Assembly (NCBI GenBank): GCA_029248525.1
Contig: JAQWJE010000052.1
Location: 62,001-126,000 of the forward strand
Reading direction: 5' to 3'
DNA length: 64,000 nucleotides
Source of the DNA: Candidatus Binatia bacterium
GTDB taxonomy: Bacteria > Desulfobacterota > Binatia > UBA12015
The translations under genes and the position numbers were made by a program. The notes under the pieces were generated by a model that was not told the origin of the DNA, did no database searches, and saw nothing but the letters and a program-made list of their open reading frames with translations. Positions 17,403 to 25,418 of this stretch are shown here, in pieces. Each line of letters begins with the position of its first letter. Position 1 is the first letter of the stretch.

Positions 17403-18604
17403 GCATCCCCCCGAACGAGAAGGAGCGTGGACGCCTGGGGCCCGGTATAACCGCCATACACGGCTACCTTTGCGTCCGGCACCTGCGCTGCGGCCTGACC
17501 GCGTAATTGTCGAACGATCTCCACCACGTGGGCGATCCCCAGAACATAGGCATGGCTCAACATTCCGCCGTGCGTGTTGGTGGGGAGACCGCCGCCATCG
17601 AAATGCAGATGCTTTCCCTCGACAAAGGCGCCGCCGGATCCTTTGGGGCAAAAGCCCATGTCTTCGAGCTGCATCAATGTGACGATGGTGAACGGATCGT
17701 AACAGCTGAAGACATCGACATCGGCAGGCGAGAGGTCTGCCATGGCAAAAGCGGCTGGTGCGGCAAAGACCTGCGGGGTCGCGGTGAAATCGCTTTGTTC
17801 GGCCCAATGCATCCCTGTATGCGAGGTGCCCAGACCGACGCCGGCCACCGTGATGGGTGTCTGTCGCAAGTCGCGGGCGCGTTCTGCGGTGGTCATCAAG
17901 TAGGCGCCGCCGCCGTCCGAGATCAGGCAGCAATCCTCCTTGCGGAAGGGGTCGGCAATTTTGGGGCTCTCGCGATACTGCTCCAGCGAAAGTGGCCGCT
18001 CGTGGAGCACGGCGGCGGGGTTATGGTTCGCATGACGACGGCCAGCGACCGCGATGGCACCCAGCTGATCTTCGGTGGTCCCGAATTCGTGCATATGTCG
18101 GCGCGCAATGGTGGCGAAATAGATGGGTTGGGGAAACCAGCCAAATGGCAATTCGAGGTTTTGCTTGAAGAGTTCGGCTGCGTGGAACTGTCCGGGTCCA
18201 CCGGTCATGTCGGCGCGTTGGGTAGCCCAGGCAACCGAGAAGATATTGAGAATATATTTCGCCTGGCCCCTGCGTAATGCTTGCGCTGCCTGATAGGGAG
18301 CGGTCCCGGCCCAGACCATGCCGCCGCCCTGGTCGGATTCCCAAATTTCCTGCTGGACGTCGAAATGATCGCGGAAGGCCTGGCCATCGAATCCGTCGAG
18401 AGTGGAGTTCCACATCAGTCCGTCCACTTGATCGGGAGGCAGGCCGGCATCCTCGAGGGCACGTTCGATGGCCTGAGCGGTGATTTCACTCGGTGTCCGG
18501 CCCGAGGCACGCGTATGTTCGGACTCGCCGACCCCGGCGATCGCGACCTCGCCGCGAATCCCGTCCAGGTTCTCGGCAAATCCCCAATCCTTGCTGCTTG
18601 TCAC
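17399..18604 (-). CDS. thiolase-fold lipid-transfer-type protein (possible acyl-CoA aldolase)
   Basis: A 401-residue thiolase-superfamily protein of the SCP-x/non-specific lipid-transfer group. Thiolase-fold blocks are seen: EVAIAGVGESEHTRASG at the start, ITAQAIERALEDAGLPPDQVDGLM, FSCYDPFTIVTLMQLEDMGFCPKG near 299-321, and THGGMLSHAYVLGIAHVVEIVRQLRG near 344-369. The region that normally carries the acylatable Cys (near DQGGGMVWAGTAPYQAAQAL, about residue 91) has none, and the usual GHP motif is replaced by SHAYVLG. This, with the coupled DUF35 partner, resembles retro-aldolases such as Ltp2 of steroid side-chain breakdown more than a true thiolase. It is divergent from an acyl-CoA dehydrogenase gene 119 bases away, consistent with a lipid-degradation unit. 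Confidence 0.85.
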   Translation of the reverse strand: MTSSKDWGFAENLDGIRGEVAIAGVGESEHTRASGRTPSEITAQAIERALEDAGLPPDQVDGLMWNSTLDGFDGQAFRDHFDVQQEIWESDQGGGMVWAGTAPYQAAQALRRGQAKYILNIFSVAWATQRADMTGGPGQFHAAELFKQNLELPFGWFPQPIYFATIARRHMHEFGTTEDQLGAIAVAGRRHANHNPAAVLHERPLSLEQYRESPKIADPFRKEDCCLISDGGGAYLMTTAERARDLRQTPITVAGVGLGTSHTGMHWAEQSDFTATPQVFAAPAAFAMADLSPADVDVFSCYDPFTIVTLMQLEDMGFCPKGSGGAFVEGKHLHFDGGGLPTNTHGGMLSHAYVLGIAHVVEIVRQLRGQAAAQVPDAKVAVYGGYTGPQASTLLLVRGDA

Positions 18605-18723
18605 GGAAGTCTTCTACCCTGTTTGGCCCCGTTTGCCGAGGAAGCCAGAGCCGCGATCCGGTGTCCTTTCCCACTGGAACAACAGGCGTTCAGCCCCTAA
18701 GGTAGAGAATTGAGGTAATTGAT

Positions 18724-19869
18724 ATGTTCGATCCGACACTGACAGATGAGCAAGAAGCGTTAATCCAGACAGCCCGCCGTTTTGCGGCCGAGAAAATCGT
18801 CCCGGTTGCGGCAAAATACGACGAGACCGGGGAGTGGCCTGCCGATGTCTTCCGCGAGGCTTGGGAGGTCGGCTTGATGAATGTCGAAATCCCCGAATCC
18901 CTCGGCGGGCTTGGTCTGTCTACCGTTGGGGGAAGCCTTGTGACCGAGGAACTGGCCTATGGTTGCTCGGGGATCGCGACCAGCATCATGGCGAACCATC
19001 TGGCGTCCCTGCCTTTGATGATTGCCGGAACCGACGCGCAGAAAGAGAAATACCTCGGTTCTCTGATTGCCGATCCGATTTTCGCTTCCTATGCCTGCAG
19101 TGAGCCGGAAGCGGGCTCGGATGTCGCCGGCATGCAAACTCGGATCGTTCAGGATGGAGACGACTGGATTCTCAATGGCCAGAAGCGGTGGATCACAAAC
19201 GCGAGCCACGCCAGTTGGTATACGGGCTTTGCCACGACCGACCCGTCGCTTCGGCATAAGGGAATCACCGCTTTTGTCGTGCCCAAAGATCATCCCGGTG
19301 TCTCTTCCGGCAAGAAGGAAGATAAACTCGGGCAGCGCGCTTCCGATACAGCCGACGTAATTTTCGAGGACGTCCGTCTGTCCGCGGATAATCTTCTCGG
19401 CGAACCCGGTCAGGGCTTTGCGATTGCGATGGAGACGTTTGATAAATCCCGCCCGATGATCGCGGCCATTTGTAGCGGCATTATCCGTCGCTGCGCCGAG
19501 GAATCGCGAGCGTATGCGCTCGAGCGTAAAACCTTTGGCGTCCCGATTGCCCAGCATCAGGCGGTGCAGTTCATGATCGCCGAGATGGTCATGGCCGAGG
19601 AAGCTGTGAAGCTTTTGTGGCTCAAGGCGGCCTGGGAAGTCGATAACGGCATCAAGCGGACGAGCACCTCGGCGATCGCCAAGGCCTATGGTGCCGATCT
19701 GGCGATGAAATGCGCGACCGACGCCGTTCAGGTTTTTGGCGGTTATGGCTATACGAAGGAATACCCGGTCGAAAAATTGATGCGGGATGCCAAGCTCCTG
19801 CAGATCTACGAGGGCACATCGCAGATCCAGCGCGTCGTGATCGCGCGTAACTATCTGATGCGCAGCTGA
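18724..19869 (+). CDS. acyl-CoA dehydrogenase
   Basis: A 381-residue flavoprotein that inserts the alpha-beta double bond in acyl-CoA and passes electrons to ETF. N-terminal helical domain: LTDEQEALIQTARRFAAEKIVPVAAKYDETGEWP. FAD/substrate motif YACSEPEAGSDVAGMQTRI (about 124-142), then LNGQKRWITNASHASWY and KLGQRASDTADVIFEDVRL. C-terminal domain holds ERKTFGVPIAQHQAVQFMIAEM, VQVFGGYGYTKEYPVEKLMRDAK and the catalytic base Glu363 in LLQIYEGTSQIQR, the position used by medium/short-chain enzymes. GAGG lies nine bases upstream of the ATG. Chain-length preference cannot be read directly. Divergence from the thiolase-like/DUF35 genes supports a shared catabolic role. Confidence 0.94.
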   Translation: MFDPTLTDEQEALIQTARRFAAEKIVPVAAKYDETGEWPADVFREAWEVGLMNVEIPESLGGLGLSTVGGSLVTEELAYGCSGIATSIMANHLASLPLMIAGTDAQKEKYLGSLIADPIFASYACSEPEAGSDVAGMQTRIVQDGDDWILNGQKRWITNASHASWYTGFATTDPSLRHKGITAFVVPKDHPGVSSGKKEDKLGQRASDTADVIFEDVRLSADNLLGEPGQGFAIAMETFDKSRPMIAAICSGIIRRCAEESRAYALERKTFGVPIAQHQAVQFMIAEMVMAEEAVKLLWLKAAWEVDNGIKRTSTSAIAKAYGADLAMKCATDAVQVFGGYGYTKEYPVEKLMRDAKLLQIYEGTSQIQRVVIARNYLMRS

Positions 19870-19916
19870 CCGACCGGCGGGTGTGGTCACCCGTTGGAGG
19901 TCCGTGGCCTGAATTG

Positions 19917-20522
19917 ATGAAGACGCTTCTCCTCGACATAGGAAATGTTCTGGTGGGTTTCGACTTCGGCCGGGCTCGGCCGAAATTCCAGGCGGCGAGC
20001 ACGGCGACAGGCGATCCCCTCGAGCGGTTGGCCGAGCTCAAATACGATCTGGAGATCGGAGCGATTGACGGAGATGCGTTTGTGTCGGCAGGCATGAAGA
20101 CTCTCGGATTCCAGAAAAGCGCCGCGGATTTTCGTCGTATCTGGGAGGAGATCTTCACCCCGATCGATGCAATGTGGGAAGTGGTGCTGAAGGCGCGTGC
20201 GACCCATCGCCTGCTCTTGCTGTCCAATACAAGCGATATCCACAAGGATCATCTTTTCCGCGATTATTCGATTTTCCGGCACTTCAGTGGCGGGATCTAT
20301 TCCTACAGCAGTCATTGCCTGAAACCCGATCCGCTCATTTTTCGCAAAGCGATCGAGGAGTACTCTCTCGTGCCGGAGGAGACGCTCTACGTGGACGATC
20401 TCGAGGATAATGTGCACGTCGCTGCCGGAGCGGGGTTTGCCGCTGTGCGCTATGATCGGGCTGCGCATGATGCCTTCCTGACCGAGGCACGTGCATTGGG
20501 GCTGAGGCTTCCCGAGGACTAG
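19917..20522 (+). CDS. HAD-IA family hydrolase (YihX/haloacid dehalogenase-like)
   Basis: A 201-residue phosphatase-type HAD enzyme. Motif I is LLLDIGNVLVGFDF, with D-x-G as in YihX-like sugar phosphatases. Motif II is LLLLSNTSDIHKDHLF, motif III KPDPLIFRKAI, and motif IV LYVDDLEDNVHVAAGAGFAAVRYD. The helical cap lies between residues 15 and 85. The ATG at 19917 is chosen because motif I follows directly; GGAGG lies 16 bases upstream, rather far, so a GTG at 19881 cannot be excluded. The substrate is unknown, with a small sugar phosphate likely. Its stop codon interlocks with that of the converging GNAT gene in CTAG at 20519-20522. Confidence 0.85.
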   Translation: MKTLLLDIGNVLVGFDFGRARPKFQAASTATGDPLERLAELKYDLEIGAIDGDAFVSAGMKTLGFQKSAADFRRIWEEIFTPIDAMWEVVLKARATHRLLLLSNTSDIHKDHLFRDYSIFRHFSGGIYSYSSHCLKPDPLIFRKAIEEYSLVPEETLYVDDLEDNVHVAAGAGFAAVRYDRAAHDAFLTEARALGLRLPED

Positions 20523-21055
20523 GCTCGGCCTGCGGGGACCGTAATCTTGTACCAGCGTTGATGGCTCCGGCTTGCCTCGCACCAACCTTCTCGGACGAGA
20601 AGGCCGCCGCCGGCTTCGATGGTTCGAGCCGAGGCCTGATTGGCGCCGTCGCAAGTCAGAGCGACTTGCTCCAGTCCGATCAGGCGTGCCTCGTCGAGCG
20701 TTCTTGCCAGCAGCGCCCCGGCGACTCCCTGACGGCGAGCAGATGGCGCAACGGCAAAGCCGATATGACCGCCAATCTCTTCCAGTGCGGGCGTCATGCG
20801 GTGGCGCAGGTTCACGACGCCCAGCAACCTGCCGCGGGCCTCCCAGAACCAGGTCGAGGCCGGTACGCGTCCGGGAAGCAGTTTGTCCTCGTCTCGCGCG
20901 GCGGACAGAAAGGCGATCGCCTCGTCGATCGATGCGGTGCGTGGGGTGAAGTAGGCGTGGAGCTGATCGGGGTGGGCGTCGAATTCGCCAAGGAAATCCT
21001 CCAGAGCCCGCCGATGCCTTTGCTGCAGAACTACCAGCTTTCCGGCCGCCGCCAT
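20519..21055 (-). CDS. GNAT family N-acetyltransferase
   Basis: A 178-residue acetyl-CoA-dependent acetyltransferase. The start at 21055 (MAAAGKLVVLQQRHRRALEDFLGEFD) gives a normal-length GNAT; the open frame upstream is arginine-rich and unlikely to be translated. Motif A is GHIGFAVAPSARRQGVAGALLARTLDEAR (residues about 105-135), with the R/Q-x-x-G-x-A acetyl-CoA pyrophosphate loop. Motif B follows with VALTCDGANQASARTIEAGGGLLV, where NxxS/A-x-x-x-xE is typical. The acceptor is unknown. The 238 bases upstream of the start (21056-21293) separate it from a divergent symporter gene and show no other feature I can support. Confidence 0.82.
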   Translation of the reverse strand: MAAAGKLVVLQQRHRRALEDFLGEFDAHPDQLHAYFTPRTASIDEAIAFLSAARDEDKLLPGRVPASTWFWEARGRLLGVVNLRHRMTPALEEIGGHIGFAVAPSARRQGVAGALLARTLDEARLIGLEQVALTCDGANQASARTIEAGGGLLVREGWCEASRSHQRWYKITVPAGRA

Positions 21056-21293
21056 CAAACCGGGATATCCGGCAGTTTGGCCGGGTGCAATGCCACTGGA
21101 TCTTGTGGCGCGAGATGCCGCTTGCGAGCCGTATCGCTTCTGAGGGGCTCGTCGCGCTTGCCGACGCGGGTCGGATAGAGTTTCCTCATGGCGTGGGTTG
21201 GCCGTCATTGCGTGAATCGGAGGTTGGGATGCGAAATAAAGCGTCCGGGGGTGATTGCGCGCGGCTCGCGACGAAGCCAACGCGAGGACGGTT

Positions 21294-23111
21294 ATGCTAG
21301 GCGGGCTCGACCTCGCGGTCTTCCTCGTTTGTCTGGCGGCCGTGATGGGCATCGGTCTTCTCGCCGGTGGCCGCGGTCAGACCTCGGACGAGTATTTTCT
21401 CGCAAGCCGTTCCATGCCGTGGTGGGGGGTGGCCGGTTCTGTTTTTGGTACGAATGTGTCGGCAAACCATCTCGTCGGCATGCTGGGGGTGGGTTTTTCG
21501 ATCGGCTTTGCGCAGAGCCATTTTGAATTGGGCGCCGTTTTTGCGCTCTTGGCGCTGGCCTATCTGCTGCTGCCGGTCTTTGCCGGCCTGCGTGTTCATA
21601 CGCTCTCGGAGTACCTGGCCCTTCGCTATGATGAGCGCGCGAGTCTGCTGTACTCGGTTACGACGCTTTTGTTGATCGCAGCCCAGATGACAGCCTTGTT
21701 CTATGTCGGCTCGCGGTCGATGTCGCTTCTGCTGCGCGACTCCATTCTCGACCCGGGATATGTGGGCGGCGTGGTCGCGCTGGCGACCATCACCGGCGTC
21801 TACACGATCATCGGTGGGATGCGGGCGGTGGTCTGGACGGATGTGATTCAGTCGGGTCTGCTTCTGGTTTCGGGAATTCTCGTGGCGATTGCGACCTTTG
21901 CGCAGCCCGAGATCGATGGTTTTTCCGGTCTGCTCGCCAACGATGCGGCAGTGCCGCGACCCGAACAACGCATGCACCTCTACCTGCCGGCGGATCATGC
22001 ATCCTTGCCATGGACCGGTGTGTTTACCGGGCTGATGGTCCTGCATCTCTCCTTCTGGTGCACCAACCAGTATATCGTCCAGAGGACGCTCGCCGCGCGC
22101 AGCCAGCAGCAGGCACGCTACGGTATTCTTGCGGGTGGGTTTCTGAAGCTTCTGGTGCCCTTTTTTTCGATCGCCGGCGGCGTGGCTGCCGCGCAATTGG
22201 TAGCCGCGCGGATGGGGGATGTGCAGGTGGCCCCTGATGAAGCCTTTCCGGTTCTGATGAGTCTGGTGCTTCCCGCTGGTCGCGGTCTGCTCGGGCTGGT
22301 GGCGGCAGGCCTGCTCGGCGCGATCCTCTCGACGATCGACTCGATGCTGAACTCGGCCGCAGCCCTGTTTTCCTTTGATATCTACCGCAAGCATTTGCAC
22401 CGCGAGGCGCAGGACGCGGATCTTGTTCGTCTGGGACGAATCGTCGTGGTGTTTCTGGTTTCACTGGCGGCTTTTCTTGCCGCGACGACCTACGACCCGA
22501 ACTCACAGGGGAATTTCTTCCTCCAGCTATCGCGCCAGCTATCTTATCTCACACCGGGGCTTCTGGTGGCCTTTCTGATGGGGATGTTTTCGCCGCGCGC
22601 AACCGCTCGTGGTGCGTCGGCAGCGATCCTGACAGCACCGATTGTCGGCGTGGCTCTGGAATGGGCCTATGCCGCGCAGGTCGCAGGCGCCTCGACGCTG
22701 CCAACGTTCGGGTATGAGCTCAATTTCATGCATCGCACGTTTTTGACGGCCTTGGCCTGCTTTACTGTTCACGCCCTGGTCAGCCGGACCACCCAGCGCG
22801 ACCCGGCAACCGACGCCTATCTTTTCACCACGGTCACCGGCACGACCACGGCCCATCTGCAGAGACTCGCTCGCTGGTGTGTGTTCTATTTGCTGGGCAA
22901 TTTGTTCCTTGCGGGGTTCCTTGCTGCGGGTTGGCTCCGGGCGGGTGTGGCAGGCGTTCTGGCGGCCGGCTTCACGCTGGCTTTGTTCGCGGCCTATCTC
23001 GGGCAGAGCCCGGATGCAGAGAACGGCGGGCCTGTCTCGTTGCGCGATGATCGCTGGCTTGCTGCGCTGCTGACGGCGGCGGTGACCTTTGTGCTCTATT
23101 ATTTCTATTGA
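21294..23111 (+). CDS. sodium:solute symporter (SSS/SGLT family)
   Basis: A 605-residue transporter with about 14-15 helices, importing a solute with Na+. The start at 21294 is favoured by GAGG six bases upstream and by the immediate helix LDLAVFLVCLAAVMGIGLLAGG. Typical SSS features: SDEYFLASRSMPWWGVAGSVFGTNVSANHLVG (first repeat, discontinuous TM1), TITGVYTIIGGMRAVVWTDVIQSGLLL (family signature) and LLGAILSTIDSMLNSAAALFSFDIYRK, where the S-S/T-I-D-S pattern forms the Na2 site. The C-terminal extension has further helices as in sugar- and inositol-type members. The substrate is unknown; sugars or organic acids are plausible. It converges with the sulfatase-like gene with a 12-base gap. Confidence 0.93.
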   Translation: MLGGLDLAVFLVCLAAVMGIGLLAGGRGQTSDEYFLASRSMPWWGVAGSVFGTNVSANHLVGMLGVGFSIGFAQSHFELGAVFALLALAYLLLPVFAGLRVHTLSEYLALRYDERASLLYSVTTLLLIAAQMTALFYVGSRSMSLLLRDSILDPGYVGGVVALATITGVYTIIGGMRAVVWTDVIQSGLLLVSGILVAIATFAQPEIDGFSGLLANDAAVPRPEQRMHLYLPADHASLPWTGVFTGLMVLHLSFWCTNQYIVQRTLAARSQQQARYGILAGGFLKLLVPFFSIAGGVAAAQLVAARMGDVQVAPDEAFPVLMSLVLPAGRGLLGLVAAGLLGAILSTIDSMLNSAAALFSFDIYRKHLHREAQDADLVRLGRIVVVFLVSLAAFLAATTYDPNSQGNFFLQLSRQLSYLTPGLLVAFLMGMFSPRATARGASAAILTAPIVGVALEWAYAAQVAGASTLPTFGYELNFMHRTFLTALACFTVHALVSRTTQRDPATDAYLFTTVTGTTTAHLQRLARWCVFYLLGNLFLAGFLAAGWLRAGVAGVLAAGFTLALFAAYLGQSPDAENGGPVSLRDDRWLAALLTAAVTFVLYYFY

Positions 23112-23123
23112 GCGGGTGCGCGG

Positions 23124-24548
23124 TTATTCGATGTAGCCCAGAGCGCGCAGCTGTTCGCGGTAGCGTGGATTTGTTGATGCCGAGTTCTTTGCTGAGGTCT
23201 CGGCGTTTTGCACTCTTTCCCATTCCTCAATGGCCATCCTCTGCCAGCGGCTGGCTTCGGGATGATCGGTTGGTGAGAGAGGTTTGGTTTCGAACGGGTC
23301 CACGGAGCGGTCGAAAAAGAGATCGGGAGCCTCTGTCCGCAGGATATAGCGCTTGTCTGCATCGTGGATGGTCATGACCTCTCCCTCCGTCCATCCCAAC
23401 TTGAGACGCTTTGTGGATGCGGGTCGTCTTTGCGCGAAATTCAGACGGACCGGATACTGCGAAGCATCACCACCCGTCAGTCCGAGCAGGGAATAGCCCT
23501 TGCCTAGGGGCCATTGCGCTCCCGCGGCCTCGGCGATCGTTGCAGGAAGGTCCACGAGGCGAACGAGTTGCGGTACGCGGGTTCCGGGGTGTTCGAGATC
23601 AGCCGCGTAGTAGATCAGCGGCACGTGGAGTTGTTCGTGGTGCAGGTAGCGCCCATGCCCCATGCGTCCGCTCGTCAGAAGCCCCTCGCCGTGATCGGAG
23701 GTGACGAACCAACGCGTTTTCTCGGGGCCACAGAACTCGGGCAGGGCGCTGTGGAGTCGCTCCAATTCGCCGTCGACGTAGCGGATGCGCGTGTCGTAGT
23801 CGGAGACAGATGCGATCAGTTGGGGCAGAATACGCGTGGCCAACCGGGGTGGGACGCCGTGGTCCCGGTTGAGGATTTGTTCCCAATCGGGAGGTGATTG
23901 GCTGTTTCTTGCCAGCGCGTTTTTAGCGGCCGCATAATGGGGATCAGGTTCCATGGTCTTGTCGGCCGGCTGCATTTCTTGAAACTCATGGACGTCAAAG
24001 AAGTGCAGCCATAGAAACTTCGCTTCGTTTTTCGGGATTTTCTTGAGCCACGCCAGCGCATCATCGACCAGCCGGTCGCCGCGAGTGTACCCGGATTCGT
24101 TGGCCGTAAAATTTTCGAAACCCTGACCGATCTGGCGCAGCCAGCCGACGCTTGAAAATGCGCCCGTGCGATAGCCGGAATTTCGCATTTCGGTGGCGAT
24201 CGTCAGTGTGGACGCGTCGAGTCTGTCGCCGTTTTTTCGAACCCCATGCTCGGAGGGCGACAACGAGGTGAACAACGAGGCATGCGAGGGTGCCGTGTGT
24301 GAAGACGCGCTGAAGGCCTTCTCGAAGACCACGCCGCGCTCGGCGAGTCTCGTCAGAAAAGGAGCCGTGGCTCTCGGGTAGCCATACATCGGGAGATGAT
24401 CGGCTCGAAGGGTGTCGATGGTCACGGCAATGATGCAGTCCGCAGAATTTGAATTGGCTGTTTTGGGCTGCTCGGGTTGGCAGGCGAGACAAGATGCGAG
24501 CAGGAATGCTCCCAGGGCGCTTGTGAATGGGTGTCGGAATGCTGGCAC
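23124..24548 (-). CDS. sulfatase/alkaline-phosphatase superfamily lipoprotein with Thr in the nucleophile position
   Basis: A 474-residue lipoprotein (lipobox LLASC, Cys20) of the sulfatase fold. Metal site: AVTIDTLRADHLPMYGYPRATAPFLTRLAERGVVF. The nucleophile region reads SHTAPSHASLFTSLSPSEHGV. In true sulfatases it is C/S-x-P-x-R and matures to formylglycine, but here it is T85-A-P-S-H89, so formylglycine formation is not possible. Distal metal ligands: WFVTSDHGEGL and MGHGRYLHHEQLHVPLIYY. Thr-nucleophile relatives include phosphatases and phospho-group transferases such as LtaS-type enzymes, so a phosphoester or phospho-transfer reaction in the periplasm is more likely than sulfate release. 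It follows the pterin operon after 135 bases without a visible terminator, so read-through is possible. Confidence 0.87.
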   Translation of the reverse strand: MPAFRHPFTSALGAFLLASCLACQPEQPKTANSNSADCIIAVTIDTLRADHLPMYGYPRATAPFLTRLAERGVVFEKAFSASSHTAPSHASLFTSLSPSEHGVRKNGDRLDASTLTIATEMRNSGYRTGAFSSVGWLRQIGQGFENFTANESGYTRGDRLVDDALAWLKKIPKNEAKFLWLHFFDVHEFQEMQPADKTMEPDPHYAAAKNALARNSQSPPDWEQILNRDHGVPPRLATRILPQLIASVSDYDTRIRYVDGELERLHSALPEFCGPEKTRWFVTSDHGEGLLTSGRMGHGRYLHHEQLHVPLIYYAADLEHPGTRVPQLVRLVDLPATIAEAAGAQWPLGKGYSLLGLTGGDASQYPVRLNFAQRRPASTKRLKLGWTEGEVMTIHDADKRYILRTEAPDLFFDRSVDPFETKPLSPTDHPEASRWQRMAIEEWERVQNAETSAKNSASTNPRYREQLRALGYIE

Positions 24549-24683
24549 GCCTCAGTATGTTGCGCTTTCTCGGGATGGAGTCCAGTCCCGTCTGCGGGGC
24601 TCACAAGCCGCAGGGGGACCGAGAGTTTTGGCGGACCTGAATCCCGCAATATCGCCGGGCACCAATCCAGGAACTAAACGCCC

Positions 24684-25418
24684 TCAGATCAGATAGCCGC
24701 CCGAAACCTTGATGTTGGTGCCGGTGGTATGGGCGGCGGCGTCGCTGCAGAGATAGAGCAGGGCACCGACCAGGTCTTCGCTGGTCCCCGGGCGGCCCGC
24801 GGGAATGCGCTCCAGAGGGACCTCTTTTTCCGAGTTCGCAAGAACGCCAGGCGAGATCGCATTGACAGTGATGCCATGCGGGGCTTCGTTTTTAGCCATG
24901 GATTTCGTCAGCACCCAGGTGGCTGTCTTGCCGATCTTGTAGGGGGTCGCAAAGATCACGGGTGCCAGCGCGTCGGCGTCGGCGTCCAGAATGTTGATGA
25001 TGCGTCCAAAGCCGCGAGCCCGCATGCCGCAGGCCGCTGCGCGCGAAGTGTTCCACGTGGAGGTCACCGTACCGTCAATGCAGCGCTGCCAATCCGCAGG
25101 TGTGATTTCGTCGAGCGTCTTCCAGACAATGACGCCGACGTTGTTCACCAGAATCTCGATCGACCCGAGTGCGGTTTCGGCGGCCTGAATTGCGTTGGCG
25201 GCTTGGTCCGCTTGTGTCAGGTCGGCCTGAACGGCGAGAGAGCGGCGTCCCATCGCTTCGATCTCCGAGACGACGTTGTGGGCGGCTTCCTCGTTGGTGT
25301 GGAAGTGAATCGCGACGTCCGCTCCCGAGCGGGCGAGGCCGAGTGCCAGATCGCGCCCGGTGCGGTGGGCGGCTCCGGTGACGAAGGCGTTTTTTCCTGA
25401 CAGCGGCGTATCGCTCAT
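24684..25418 (-). CDS. SDR oxidoreductase, candidate pteridine reductase (FolM/PTR1-like)
   Basis: A 244-residue short-chain dehydrogenase. Cofactor loop: NAFVTGAAHRTGRDLALGLARSGADVAIHFHTNEEAA, where the basic residues HRTGR and the H-x-H-T end suggest NADPH use. NNVGVIVWKTLDEIT is the structural NNxG motif. The active-site region has ILDADADALAPVIFATPYKIGKTATWVLTKSMAKN: the Y-x-x-x-K pair is present (YKIGK), while the usual catalytic Ser is replaced by Asp-rich residues, as in pteridine reductases of the PTR1/FolM type. The C-terminus ends GTNIKVSGGYLI. The start overlaps the DHPS-like stop as ATGA. This operon position supports reduction of a dihydropterin product. Confidence 0.82.
   Translation of the reverse strand: MSDTPLSGKNAFVTGAAHRTGRDLALGLARSGADVAIHFHTNEEAAHNVVSEIEAMGRRSLAVQADLTQADQAANAIQAAETALGSIEILVNNVGVIVWKTLDEITPADWQRCIDGTVTSTWNTSRAAACGMRARGFGRIINILDADADALAPVIFATPYKIGKTATWVLTKSMAKNEAPHGITVNAISPGVLANSEKEVPLERIPAGRPGTSEDLVGALLYLCSDAAAHTTGTNIKVSGGYLI

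Noticed and set aside
21056-21293. Possible small gene between the GNAT and symporter genes
   Set aside because: Frames here are short, lack a ribosome binding site and have Arg-rich composition; the stretch is left as an intergenic region.
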